Of a DNA stretch of 64,000 nt, positions 23,801 to 37,055 are shown piece after piece. Numbering within the stretch: the stretch's first letter is position 1; every line of letters begins with the position of its first letter. The stretch is from the NCBI RefSeq assembly GCF_021155775.2, contig NC_060232.1:10452251-10516250 (forward strand), read 5' to 3'. Position numbers and translations under genes: made by a program. The stretch comes from Neodiprion pinetum (Eukaryota > Arthropoda > Insecta > Hymenoptera > Diprionidae). The notes under the pieces were generated by a model. That model searched no databases. It worked only from the letters and a program-made list of their open reading frames with translations, and was not told where the DNA came from.

Positions 23801-26800
23801 CGACTGTATTAAAGTGAAGCTGGCTTGAAAGTTCACCGATAAAAATTGCAAGCAGCATACATGTGCGATTAATTATTCTAGTAGAACGTATGAAAAGGTG
23901 CCGGTTCAAGCATATCGTTATAATTTCTATAAATGTACATGTGCTTTCATTTCACCAGCTAGAATGGGCGACCTAAGGAAGTCTGAGCTTTTCTGAAATC
24001 AAAGATTTTCCGCAACGACATTATCTACTTGAGAACATTTGACGCGTTGGTGCATTCATACGTAATTAAACCGAGTTCAGAAACATACCGAGCTTCGATT
24101 AACACGGTGGACTGTTTCCTTGGACAAAAGTAAACGAGAAGTGTTTCGGTGAATATACTTTTAGCGTGAAGCAAAAACCGAGCGATGGTTTGTTTCGGTA
24201 ATGAAAATACTCGGCGTACGATAAAACTACTTTTGCGTGGATCGTTGTTGCTTGTTATCTAATTGCATAAAGATTAAATGATTGCAAAGCCAACAATGAC
24301 CATCGCACTTTTATAACCCGACGTTAAGAGGCATTGGAATTTGTCGAGTCACACCGTAGTCCACGGAGACCGGACTCGGCTTCGAGGTACGAGTAGGTAT
24401 AGGTACACAAACAAGTCCGATAGAGACGGACTAATGAGAAAAAGACTTGGTAGGTGAAGGTCGATGACCTATCCTTATTTGCTGTAATCTAACCGATACC
24501 TCTTTGACTCGTTTTAGTAGCTTCTACACCAAACGTCTCCATCGGTTCATCGAAGTAAATCAGAAAAGTTCAATACTGCGTAGGTCCTTAAGTACTGCTA
24601 CTTTGTCCTTATTGCGATAAATTGTTGAAAGTTCAACATTGAAGTATGGAATTCGGGATGGTTTTGAAAAAACGAGCATACTCGAATTTCTGTGGTTTGC
24701 GTCTTCCGCTAAAGGCGAGAACTGGAATTTATCAAGTGAATAATTACACTGCCACCTTCATTCTAACCATTGTCTTTGTCCTGTTGCAGTTGTTTCAAAG
24801 TGTAAACATCGATTGTACGAATGACGTTTGAAAGTGTATCGGCAAGCTGAATAATTATTTATTCGAATTAATCGTGAAAATATTTATGCCAGATGCGTAA
24901 ACGACAAGCAACTCTACAAATAAGGTTTCAGTTTCTCGTTGTCGATATTAATCCTCGATACTGGAAACATAAGGTCTCAGTTAGAGACCGAAATCAACCT
25001 GGTGGATCAGGAGTGGTGATAATCCACTTTATGAGATTACGCCGGTATTTCATACCTCGGAGGCTAACTAACGGCCATATAAGTATGCGTACGGGATTTT
25101 CTACATATCCGCACAAACGAAACCGTAGAATATCGTTCTAAAGGGATGAAACTCGCACTAAGGTAGTAGCCGCGAGAATATACAGCGTGTGTTTTCGGTC
25201 CGACAATAGGGAGAAAAAATGCATGAGATTGAAAACGAGTGTCTGGAGTGAGATGTCCTCGCAATTGAAGAGCGGATGAAATCGACATGTGGAGTCGGTT
25301 TAAAACGTGCTCCATGACGGGGTCGCATAGAAATTCGTTGAAGCGGTGGTAGAAAATGAGGGTAATAAATGCTCGGCGGGTCCGGAGGTCCCGTTGATGT
25401 TATTTACTATATAATGCGAAGAGGTTCCTCTCCGAGGAAGAAAGTCTACAAAAAGAAGGATACACGAGCGAAGGCGTAGTGTACCTTGGGTTACAGAGTG
25501 TGGTGGAGGGCGAGCGAAAGGACACGTGTAACTCCTCTCCCTGGAATGTTGTAGCGCCTTGAACATGAATTTCGAAAAATTCTCAAAGGAGACATATATA
25601 CGCATATGTATCTATAGAGAGCTCGAAAGTCCCGGAGGAATAATCGTTTAGGATCGAGACAGGTACACAAGGACGTGGAGGGGTAAAGGCGCGTATCCGA
25701 AAGGGACAATATGCAGGGTCCCGCGACAGGGGGTCCTGACCCCAACAAACCTTGTGCAACATTTATTACGGGGACAAAACATTCTTCGATGTCGGCAACG
25801 AGAAGATGATTAATGATCTCCTTTTGTCTCCGCATTTATAATAAGCGCGAAACTCCGCTCGTCGTTGGCGTAACGGAAATTGATTCTTTTTTTCATTCTA
25901 TACCGCGATTTGCCCCCTCGTTATTTCGACGAAATAATCCCTTGACGAAAGGACCAATTCGCATGGGGGGAGAGAAAATTGTACGGCCCGACTTTTCAGG
26001 GTGAATCGCGTAACAAGCGGCGCCTTCGTTTCATCATTTTCCATCGGCTGGAACGACTTACATGCGGCTCTCCGACTCGGGTTCAATATTTGAACGAAAT
26101 ATCTCAACGAACCTGCTGCAGGTCCTCCATCCGCTCTTTATTGATCATCGATCATCGGAATTTGACGCTTATAAGTCTTGAAATCTCGATAGCCGTCCTT
26201 TCGTTAGATTGGCACGTGATAGATTACGCTTAACAGTGATTGATTCCACGTTCCTACGGAACACAGAAGGACAGAAGGAGGACCCGCAGGATAGTCGTGC
26301 CCAGGATTCTAAGAATCTTTTTTTTTTTTTTCTTCACTATCTTTCTCGACGCGTCTCCTTTCATTCTTCCTTTTTCTTTCGGCTTCTTTTTCTCCTTCCG
26401 CAGGTCGGCCCGTCTTACTAGATTTCGGATCACTTCGCCCCATCATTCATGTCTCCTGGTCAAGGTCTACTCATTGTATTAATTATAAGGCATCGGCACG
26501 TTTTTCATTACTGATGGACGTACGATTCGTCGGCAGATGTCCCGGCTTCCTCAAAAACAAGTCGCTTCGAAACTACGGTAATGGAGACTAGCATAAAATT
26601 CAGGCCGGAAAATCTGGCTCCGAACCGTGATTACAGCGGTGCTGATTCTGTGTCATAAAAGAAGTAGCGACGTCTGCAGAATCAAATACTATCCTCTAAA
26701 TCTAAAATCAAATTCGAACCTCGCATCAATAGAAAAAGTTGTTCGATTTAAGGTTTCTTTATCATATTACAATATCAAATTTAACTTTCGTTTTGACCTA

Positions 26801-27403
26801 CATATACAATATGTATCTACAACGTGTCAATGTGTTACGTAACAGTGACGCAGTATCGGAAGCGTCAACTTCGAAAAACTTTCGCAATTTCATGCAACAT
26901 GCACGGTACCTACAAACCAAAGTTTTATTGCAAGCAAATTTTTGAATCAAAGATAATAAGATAGATCAAATTTACTGAGGATCGAAAGGGACAATCTCTT
27001 CTCATTTCACGAACAGAGTTGTGTGAAAGATTTTTTGGGACTGAGCGGGTACATATTCCCAAAGCTCATACGAGACCCAATTGAATTCCTAGGTCATTTT
27101 AGAGCACGAGGCTCTCTACACGTGTCATCTTTTACGGTAAAAACTTCCCGACTGAATTGTCAACCACTTTATTTTCCCCACCCCCTGTCCCTTTGGGGAG
27201 CGGAAAACCCAGGCGAAATATGAGAGTTTCCGGTTTCGCGGGTAGGTAAACTCTCGCTCGTAGGAAAAACTTTGCTTATATCCACCCACCCTTCACTTCA
27301 CTTAAGAAAAACACTTACTTTACCGCTTCGAATATAACCCCCAACATATTATACACGTATACACGCCGCAGTCATTTTTCTTACGCAAGCGTCACACCTG
27401 ATA
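23801..27403. other. Gene-less stretch
   Basis: No recognised gene, RNA or repeat family. It contains a T-rich tract near 26320-26332 and scattered short ORFs without recognisable content. Confidence 0.35.
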
Positions 27404-27813
27404 CACGGTGAAAAAAATAATTCATCGGATCGGAAAATTGTTTAGTGTTAATATAACCTCGGTAAGAAATTTTTTTTACAACGGTAAGAATTTTTCATGT
27501 TTAATAAATTATTTTTTACCCTGTAGGAGAAAAATTATAGCTTGATAAAATTATTTTTTTCATTCCTCTTTCCTCCCCTTTCGAATCTTATACACGAACG
27601 TTGACAGAGCTTTTCCTCGGTGAGAAATTGGAAATAAAACTTATTCGCACGAGTACTTCCCTACGCATGCGACAGAGTGTAAAACTCGCAGTTGAGATAT
27701 ATTTTCATACGCTCAAATATTTCCTTCTTATCCTACACGTCACTGCTCCCGAAAGTGCCGTTTGTTAAATAATAAATTCTCGATTTATGCGAATGAAAAC
27801 ATTTTTCACCGTG
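27404..27813. mobile_element. Putative short-TIR element with CACGGTGAAAAA ends
   Basis: The sequence begins CACGGTGAAAAA and ends TTTTTCACCGTG, a 12 bp perfect inverted repeat at a spacing of 410 bp, about the size of the other MITEs here. The left flank is TA and the right flank CA, so the target duplication is unclear. The interior has no ORF and only terminal symmetry. A second copy was not found in the window. Confidence 0.4.
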
Positions 27814-27920
27814 CAATTTAGCTGATATGATTTCACAGGGCTGTGGATCGGGTTCATTTTTTTGTTCATCTCTGAAAGTCATCATTGCATTTTGGTTTCA
27901 TCCAGAGAATAAAAAGTACT

Positions 27921-27960
27921 CGAACGAATACAGTGATCGAACGAATACAGTGATCGAACA
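27921..27960. repeat. 17 bp tandem duplication
   Basis: The unit CGAACGAATACAGTGAT is present twice in perfect tandem, followed by a partial third unit. Confidence 0.9.
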
Positions 27961-28004
27961 AATTCATAATTATTTTGCTATACTCTGAAAAAAAAGAAGA
28001 TTTT

Positions 28005-28318
28005 CCGGGGTACGACGGATCCCCGCTAAAAATATTATATATTTATATTTTTCTTTAGAATATTTTTCCATCTTTTAATTCTACCGGTATTGCATAAATC
28101 ATTGATTATCTATCAATATATATTTATGACAAAAAAAAATTTGTATTCTCGAGCAAACGGCCTTTACCTAGAATATAATTTTTTTAAAAATCTTTTGTTA
28201 TAAAGGAATGTTGCATACTTTGATTCAACACATATTAAACAAACCTCTAACAATATATCAGTATTAAAAAAAGATACATATATTTGTTAACATTTTTCAG
28301 GGTTCCGTCGTACCCCGG
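28005..28318. mobile_element. TIR element with CCGGGGTACGACGG ends
   Basis: The left end CCGGGGTACGACGGATCCC and right end GGGTTCCGTCGTACCCCGG are inverted repeats of 19 bp with one mismatch. Weaker symmetry continues inward to about 40 bp (CTAAAAATATTATA against TATTTGTTAACATTTTTCAG). The interior of about 230 bp is very AT-rich and non-coding. GC-rich tips on an AT-rich body are typical of a MITE. No target duplication is evident and I cannot place the superfamily. Confidence 0.65.
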
Positions 28319-31300
28319 TCTCCCCTATATTATACCGACTACTCAGAATCCTGACATCCGGCAAAACTAATTTAACGAAATTTTTATCCGGGATGACAAA
28401 GCGGGTCAGAGTTTAGCGAGTGTAACTGATTTCTGTTGTCACATGAAAGCCGTTGCATCAGAGATACGGCGGGGAGGGGGGATCAGACCGCAGATTTCCG
28501 TTAATATTTTCTCCCTCTCTCTTCACGGACGACCGGAAGATTGGAAAATCAAACCCGACGGATAAGCGTTAAATCGATATTGTTAATACACCATTCGGAC
28601 GTGAAACGTACCGGTCAGGAGTATCGAGAGTGGATGAGGAGAGTCAGAGCCGGTGTCAGAGGCACGAAGCGTCGCTCCGCAGCTGAAGTGTGACGATTGA
28701 AAATGATAACGGACGTAAATTGAGTCGTGCATGGTGAAAGTCGACTGGGGAAAAGAAAAAAAAACCCTCGACCATGGAATTGACAAAGCTTGTGAAGCAG
28801 TGATATCGATCCGGATCTCGCTCTTGTTGTATAATGCTCGTAATGCCTAAACGAATACGTACCTACCCAAATGAAACGACGGATTGCGGACGCAGGATAA
28901 CGCAGGGAATAATCTGAAGCCTGCCGTCTACTTTTTACCGTTTCATTCAAACAAAGAGAACTACAGAGGGCGTTTCCGAACGGGAGGTACGGACTGAAAT
29001 TCATTGAAACGGGACCTCCGACAGAGATACGGGTCCAACTGGAAATTGGATAGAGGTTGGAAATGATTCGTAAGGACAAATAACGCGAGGAATCCATTTT
29101 ACTTTGTGCAAAATTCAATGTCGGTTCTCTGTGCGCTGCGGATACAATTTTCTCTCCAACTGTAACCGGCGGTCATCAACGAGTCCGTAGTCACGAATAG
29201 ACGGAGCGGCGATATTCCTTTCAAATCCAATCAGAGTATCGATCAATAAATTTCACGATACCGGAACATATACAACAAATTTTAAAGATGATAAATCTGC
29301 GATGTAAATTTTGCCTGGGATTTTTCGAGAGATAGGCGGTTCGAATAAGTCGTCTTGTTATTTTAGACATAGTTGGATAGAATTTGGTGACTGATATTTT
29401 TTAGACTTCAAACGTACCCATTTAACCTTCAAATTATTACACATATAACTCGCTCGATAAACAATTTGGAGGTTGAAAAATAGAATGTCTGTATACCACA
29501 GAAGAATAGGGATATCGAATTTTTAATGATCCGAATATCTGATTTATCGAATTCCAAAATGTAGAAAGTCGAAAAATCGAAAAGTAAAGATATGGAAATT
29601 AGCCAAACGTGTCTAATTATATCTTTCCACAATTTTTTACATTTATTTTAACAATTTTATACTTTAGCTTGTCGAGTGTTCAGTTATTTATTTTTTAAAT
29701 TTGCTATTTCCACCCTTTTATTGTGTGCAAATTTTACGCATCGACGTAGATTCAATAAAGTGCTTTTACTATCACACGCAGTGCACTTGAAAATCGAAAT
29801 TTATTCGAATATATATTCCAATCAAAGATGGCAGCGTCTGTCGAATTCATTAAAATGTATTGAAGAGTAAAATAGGTCCGATATCGTTGGGTGAAAGTAA
29901 GAAAAATGTGATCGAGGACGACGGTAGGAAAACGAGATGTACGTACGTCGCGAAGATCGGGGAACGACGTGAACTGAATAATTTCACTGCCGGAGAATTG
30001 TGAAAGAAGGGAAAGAAGCGGAAAGGTTGGAAAAGGGAAAAATGATAATTGAAAGGTCACGGCAGCCGTTTTTGGGTTTCGTGAAAGGAGGAAAAGCCAC
30101 GTAAAACATTGAAATGTGGTTACGTGCTCGGTCAGAAATTATTACCAAACGTACGTTTATTGCCGGATCCTTCTTCAAGACGTAACCTGTCGCAACCTTG
30201 GGTTCAACCTCGTGCTGCATAATTTCTTTATCGCAATGTAAGGCAGGTGAGGTAAAAACCCGGCAATGCCTCTTATGTCTTTTAGCAAAAAGCGTTTTTA
30301 CTTTTTACCCTTTTTTGTATTTCATCCCTTTTCTCTCGTACAAAGCTTTGCGTGCTTTACGAACGCGATGCGGTAAAGAATTCCGAGCTAAAGGAACACC
30401 GATATAATACTGATAAAAACGAAACAAGGGTAACAGAGATAAAAAAGTATACCGAGTGTACGCAGTTTGCGTCGTTGCTGCGGGACAATTTCATGTTATT
30501 ATAAAAATAAACGGTCAATTATCCTTGAGATAAAACTCGCCAATTTGTTTTTAGAATTCATTCGCGGACAAATAATAATCTTCGCAATATTACGATATTA
30601 TGAGAAGTTATCGATCGATCGATCTAAACAGCTACGATGTAACAGAAATTACTTTCATTATCACACTCCGTGACAAAAGATGGAAAACGATGGATTCGGG
30701 CAAGATTTTAATCGAATTTTTCTGAAACACAATTATGTATAAACAATATTTTTTGCCCAAAAACGGGATGTACGAAATTTTTCTTCATGTGATATTACAG
30801 CATTGCAGACTCCTTTTCTGAAGCTAATTAACCCGTTAAAGTCCAGGTAAAAACTGGGCCAGACAGCGTCAAACCAACTACTCCGTTCATAGTAAAATAA
30901 AAAAACAAGTATATGTATTTATTCTTATGCCATTTGCAATAGTTCATAAAAAATTATTCGAAGAAATTATACCGAAAGTCATTATTTCGAAAAACTGACT
31001 GCACCAATCGATTCTACGAGAAAAATGATAAAAATAATAACTTTCAGTATAATATGTTTGAATTATTTTTTTTATAAACAATTGCAAATCACACAAGATT
31101 GCTATGAACAGAATAGTTAGTTTGGTTTATAATCTGCCCGAGTTTTTTCCTCAGTTTTAATGAGTCGACAACGAAACTCTGACGATGAAAAGGAATAGTA
31201 CGAGACATATAACCAACAATTAAGTTGTTAAAATACGAGTGATTCAAAATTAATTTCAACCGAGGCTCAAACTTTTTCACGAATTATTTTCCAAGAAATG

Positions 31301-31488
31301 ATTACATAGTTCGTTCGAACGATTCTGCATTTTTGATCATCACCGTTACCGCAAGTTTCCAGAAAGATATCCACGGTTCTAGATGAACCTCTCTTACACA
31401 GGCATGAATCTATGAAACAGTCTCACGGTTAAGTGTTGATTTTTGGCGGGTTGAGAGGGTTCATGGAATGTGGGTGAGGCGTATAAGT

Positions 31489-31489
<1 letters not shown>

Positions 31490-31520
<31 letters not shown>

Positions 31521-31531
31521 CCCCTCTCTCT
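31490..31531. repeat. (CT)n microsatellite
   Basis: A TCTCTC tract with CCC interruptions at both ends. Confidence 0.93.
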
Positions 31532-32460
31532 AGCTTGGTTTTACGTTTTATAGTAGCCATACACCCGTTTAGCGAGCAGCAGGTGTGGCTTTAAGGGAGA
31601 GCAGCGAGCTCGTCGCTGGCTCAGCAATTACGCGTTAATGACTTAAGTTAACGTATTAATTATTTACATTCAGCTACGGAGCTGCTTATAAACATTCTGA
31701 AATCCTCGTTATACTCATCGTTCTTATTTCCCCAAGAAACTCTGCCGCAAAACACCGACAGTGTGAAACTCGATTTTTGGTATTTCGCAATTTTCAGTCA
31801 GAGGACGGAAGCGATTATTTTATCGAACCACCCGGTGTACTCTTACCTTTTATGCGAATAACGCGCACATACGTCACTGTGTTTTCACGCGGAAGAATTA
31901 CTCGCTACTTAAAAAGCTTTTAAAGTTTGATTGCAGCTTTTCACGAGACCGCGTGCGTTGTTTCCGCCCCCTCGAATCGTTTCTACGAGAATTAAACCTC
32001 CCCTTACACACACACACGCGACACAAAACCAACGTTTACTCAGAATTAGTTCATATACCACACGCCTGCGTTAAATCAGACAAATTAATTTCCTTGTACG
32101 ACTATTGAACGATAAAATTCAATTTCAAAATCGACAAATTTCTGCAGAAATCTACGCATTTTTATTTTTTTTTGTCTAATTCAATTTGAAAGAAGCTTCT
32201 CTGTCAAATCCGCACACGGAAAGTCTAGAGAAGTAAATCGACGATAGTTTATCCGCAGTATCGCGTATCCTGTTAAAATTGTTACACGAGGTAGATGTAC
32301 GAAAAAAAGTAGGAAGAAAGGATCACGGGGCTGCAATTGACTATGCAGGGTGCAGCCCTCTTCGTTCGGAACAAAACGAAAATTCAAGTGGTAAACTTTT
32401 CGAAAGGCAATCGCGAGTCGCAGAATGAAAGCAAAATGTTAGACTATATACAACGTGAGT

Positions 32461-32499
32461 TCGTTGGTTGGTTTGTTCGTTCGTTCGTTCGTTCGTTCT
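32461..32499. repeat. (GTTC)n microsatellite
   Basis: About six GTTC units are preceded by the related GTTG and GTTT variants. Confidence 0.9.
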
Positions 32500-34029
32500 A
32501 GCCATCAACTAGTTCGAATGAGAAACGTTTCAGGGGTAGGGCATTGAAGAAAGGGTAATGGCTTTGCAAACTTTCTTATCTTCATTTTCGTCGCAACACT
32601 CGTCTCGAAGATGATCGTTAATCCTGCTCTTTCTACAGTTATATATGTTACCACGTTGTTATACGGTCTCTGTCTACTCTCGATTTTCGCTGCACGGACT
32701 CTCTTGTTTCTAAAAAAAAGTAATAGAATATAATCTCCACTCATTGGAAATTATTATATCTGACATGCTATGAAATGACTTTATAATTATTACCTACTAA
32801 TTATTACAGGAAACAAAAACGAGAGGAGAAAAATGCTTCTCTTAATATCGTCGTTTTGTTTAAAGGTAAAATAAGAAAACAAAAGAGAAAAAAAAAAAAA
32901 AAATTACACGTAGTCGGAATTTTTAAACTGTAAGTAAAAAAATCCTTCTCTTTCATACACGATTTCGCATTGATTTTCTATTCATATTATCAACACTTAT
33001 TTATGTAACAATGTTTCGAAGAACCATTGCACGAAAGTACGCTCTATTTATGGAGCAAAATTGTTCTGCTTGTTTCTCGATTTGTGAGATTAATTTTTGT
33101 ACTTATTGTTAGACCTTAATCTTTAAGTCGAGAAAACTAGCCTCATAGATGTGATTGAATTATTTTTATACGTTAGACAGCAAAATCTGTTCGCACTATT
33201 GAGTCATTGATTTGAACCGTGAGATATTGAAATTGAAAACTCTTTTAAATAAATAATCATTTCAAACGCGAGTTAAATTGTTTTTGTATTATTTTCTTGC
33301 CGATACTACCCAGCAATTATAATTTGAGTATTACGATGCTGGATTGAGTAAAGGTAGGTATTTAATTTCTCATTCTTTTTTATTTTTTATTTTTCATTCT
33401 TCATCACACCAGCCCGCTGCGATGATTTAGTAATTTCACGGAAGGGACTTTGAACTCGGCGATCAAAAAATTGCTCGCAAGCCAATTCTCATGTAAATCG
33501 AATTCACCCTCGCTTCGGGTGAATTTTCAGTCCTCTACGTCATCTCGAGTAAGTAACGACGAACAACACGGGGGAGGCTGAATGAATTACGGATAGAAAA
33601 CAAAACCGTGTGTATTCACGAAATCTGCATCCGACGGATAATGTTGTATCCAAAGAAACAGGAGACGTGGGAGAACAAAGTCAAAGAAAGAAAAAAAGAA
33701 AAAAAAACATAAAAATCAAATAAATTTGATAAGTAAACCAGTACGTATAATAAAAAATTATCCATACCGACACCTGGAGCGAGATTTTTATTCTCTCTTT
33801 TCAATGTTACACACAACACAGCGCTGCTCGCCTCTCTTTTCTGGGCAATGTGATAAAATTGAATAATTAATCAGGAAGCTTGCGAGAAAGGAAATGCCAA
33901 CGTCATTTGGATATCGAGTCAAGCCGAGGATTCGTTCGAGAGAAAAGGAGAATGACGAGAAGGAGGGACAGTATTTTGTGGATCGCGTTACCAGACTAAA
34001 TTCAGACTTATACACCCCTCACGGCGTCT

Positions 34030-34052
34030 ACGAGACGAGACGAGACGAGACG
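34030..34052. repeat. (ACGAG)n microsatellite
   Basis: Short pentanucleotide run reading CGAGACGAGACGAGACGAGA. Confidence 0.85.
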
Positions 34053-35180
34053 CGACGTCGACTGTCGAACGCACCATGAATAAAAGATTTCTACGTCATT
34101 CGAAGGCTTATCAGTTTTGTTCTTCGGACGGCTCAACAGCCGAGAAACGGGCCACTGTATAGAGGATCGCGGTATAATCTCAATGTCCGTGGCGGTGGCG
34201 AATTAGGGGAGAACATAATAAAAGTGAAATATTGTGATAAAAATCAACGTTATACCGTCTCGAGATATAATAAAAAGATTCGCTGGACCAGCAAAAAGAG
34301 TGTTATACGTTATGCACGAAGAAGACATTCTCTTCCCCTCTTGCCCCTATCAGCAAAAATTACCCGTCTCCATGGATATATGAGTTAGCGAAATTGTGAG
34401 AGAAATAAAAAAATAAAAAATCGAGATGGAGATGATGCGAAAAAACAGTTTGGACAATTTTTTTCTTCAAATTATACCTAATGCAGATTGCAACAAAGCG
34501 TCAAAAACATTCGTAACGCGCATGACTTGAATCGAATCGAGACAAATCTTGTGATTTGTTGATATTTCACAGGAAATTATTACCTTCAGGGTGCTAAATT
34601 ATTTTCTAGTAAAATTTTGGACCTTTAACTGGAATTTTTTCCCTCAGAGCCGGCGGTATTTGTAATCAAAAGAAAAAGTGTTAATTTTTTTATTTTTTCA
34701 AAGCGAAGCTGATAATTTCGGGATAAAGTTAAGATTTTTCAAAATCCCGTCGAAGTGATTTTAGGCACAGGACATACAACCAGTCGAGAACAAGAAAGTG
34801 CAATTAATGGAAATATACATCGAGCGATATAAAATCGGTTAAATCGTATATCTTAAAAGCGTTTATCGCACAATCGTAAGGGTCGTAAATATGATTTGCT
34901 ATGTTGCAGTCCCTGGGGTTTGAGAGAAAAGGAGGAAGTAAAAAGAAAATGTGAAAAAAAAGAAAAGGGATGAGGAGGAGGAGGAGGACGGGGAAAAAAA
35001 GAAAAGAAATTGAGAAAAAACAAGAGATAAAAAACACTGTCAGGGAGTCGGCCGGAAGAATTCAGGGGCGTCAGGGCGTTATAGATTGCTAGCGTCCGTT
35101 TGGTAGAATAACCATAAATCGGCCGGGGGCAAAAGAGGCCTCTTTGATTTGCATGAAACGACGCTTTCATAAAAGAGGCG

Positions 35181-35209
35181 TATTATATTATATATATATA
35201 TATATATAT
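35181..35209. repeat. (TA)n microsatellite
   Basis: Consecutive TA dinucleotides after a TATTATAT lead-in. Confidence 0.9.
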
Positions 35210-36395
35210 CTACCATATGTATATACGCGTTTCGTACAAGCTGCGCAGTTCGCCTTACGCGATTACTTCCAAAGTGTCCGCGATCAAGAAGCTGCCAAGA
35301 CGTCATCTTCGGAGCTTTTGAGAAAATCTCCAACTTCCAAATCTATATATCCTGCTGCATCGATACGAAATAAATAAAACCTTGTATCTCGCCGAATATT
35401 TCTCTTTAGATTATTTTCAGAGTAATAATTTAAGTTGTAAAAAGAATCGTGATTACGATCGCAGTACTGCCGCTTTTTCTTATCCCCCATTCTTCAACTA
35501 ATTATAAATGAAAACGTAAGGTTCTGTTATTATAGGATTTTGATAATAAAAATTTTACCCTTAATTAACGATCACTTTTTTAATATTCGGAAGTAACTTG
35601 TCAAATTGGTAAAAATAGAATTTTTCAAATCTAAACTCGTGGAGGGGAGTCAAAATAATTAGTCGACACCGACATTGAAAATCCAAAATGTGTTCTTTCA
35701 ATGTGAACTGTAATTACGGAAATAATAGATGCTGCAGCCGGAATCTAGGTGAAATAGGAAGTATCGTTGCGTATCGACGTCCGTTGGACTACGCGAGTAC
35801 AGAAAGGAGACGAAAATCGGTAGGTATTTGTATTCGTATTTAGCTAAGTCAGCACAATGCCAACGGGCGCACCTCGAATAAATCTCGTTTTGCTGACGTC
35901 AATACGGTATCGAAAATCGTGCGGACGGTATCGAAATCCAAGCCCATCAGAATGGGGATAAAAGCAACACAGAATAATAAAAATCCCAGCTACCACAAGT
36001 TCGAATTGGTTAAATTGTTCGAATCGATTCGTTGTGCATCGGATACGCGAAATCGGCGTAATAATAATCGGTGGATGCGCGGGTAGAGAAAAAGTATAAG
36101 AATGTGAGAAAGCGTCCGACGCGTCAGCTGCGTAAATGATGCGTCAGATGAATAAATATTTGGTTATTGAAACAATGTTCAAACGAAATAACCAGGAAGA
36201 AATAATATCGAAGCGGCAAGACGGAAGTAAATATTGTGTTGGATTGCGAGGTTGAAAGGATGTCCGTCTCACATGGAAAAAACAAAAAGAAAAGAAAACA
36301 TTTTCGTGCAACGCGAGAATGTTTTACGCATTTTTCCACGCGCATTTCCGTACACAAAGTATCAGTTTCTGTTACGGTTCGACGAGTCTGCGAAT

Positions 36396-36475
36396 GCGCA
36401 TGCGCGGAGTACTGAAAAGATTAATTCTCAGTCCTAGGAGTTGAAAATGGTATTTTCCGTACTCCGCGCATGCGC
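36396..36475. repeat. Inverted repeat carrying palindromic GCGCATGCGC motifs
   Basis: The left arm at 36396-36418 (GCGCATGCGCGGAGTACTG then AAAA) and the right arm at 36453-36475 are reverse complements at 22 of 23 positions, separated by 34 bp. Each arm carries GCGCATGCGC, itself a palindrome and the core recognised by NRF-1/Erect-wing type factors in animals. The motif also occurs alone near 18276. This could be a small TIR element or a paired regulatory site; no adjacent transcript is recognised. Confidence 0.75.
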
Positions 36476-36994
36476 TGTTGCGGACCAATCTGACATCACG
36501 CGACCTTAACTTCGATTTCGTGCTTTGTGAACAACTGTTCGTAAAATTAGCATTCGGGCGATTTCTGAAGATCTCTGCGGTGAATATATGAGCCGAAAAA
36601 GAGAATCGGATGATGAGAATACCAGAATTTGATTATTTCGAAAGTTCTAATTATGAAACCTTGCTCAAATGATAGACATCTTAGCTTGCGCAATTAGAAT
36701 TTGCTCGAATTCATTTCTACTAGATAGCAAGGATGGTATTTCGCTCATGCACGCTATCATTGACGCAAATAAAATCGCTGAAGATATTCTTTAGCGAACC
36801 GTTTTTCTTTCTCCGACTTTAAATCCAGAATCATCTCATATTATCGGTCACTGAACTATTGCAAGAAAAAATCGATGCCTTTCAACATTTTTCCCCATAC
36901 CGATTACGAGCTCGATTCTCTGATAAACCTTATCAGAATTGAATTCGGTTATTGATTCTGAGCCACTGGATCTTAGCGTTGAGATTGTGACTTG

Positions 36995-37055
36995 GAAACG
37001 AAACGAAACGAAACGAAACGAAACGAAACGAAACGAAGCTAAACTAAACGAAACG
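36995..37055. repeat. (GAAAC)n pentanucleotide microsatellite
   Basis: About nine perfect GAAAC units are followed by diverged GAAGC, TAAAC and TAAAC units. Confidence 0.95.

Larger units (their letters stand above)
28319..36395. other. Gene-less stretch with simple repeats
   Basis: No coding sequence is recognised. Reading frames of up to 167 codons around 28.6-29.1 kb (minus strand) show no domain. Simple repeats are listed separately. Short AT-rich tracts and poly(A) runs (for example near 32889) are frequent. The sequence TTAACCCGTTAAAGTCC at 30829 resembles the tip of a TTAA-type element, but no partner end was found. Confidence 0.35.

Noticed and set aside
28615..29118. Minus-strand ORF of 167 codons
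   Set aside because: No domain, no low-substitution motif and no splice context; consistent with a chance ORF.
30829..30900. TTAACCCGTTAAAGTCC as a second TTAA-type element
   Set aside because: Only one tip is visible and no inverted partner was found within about 1.5 kb.
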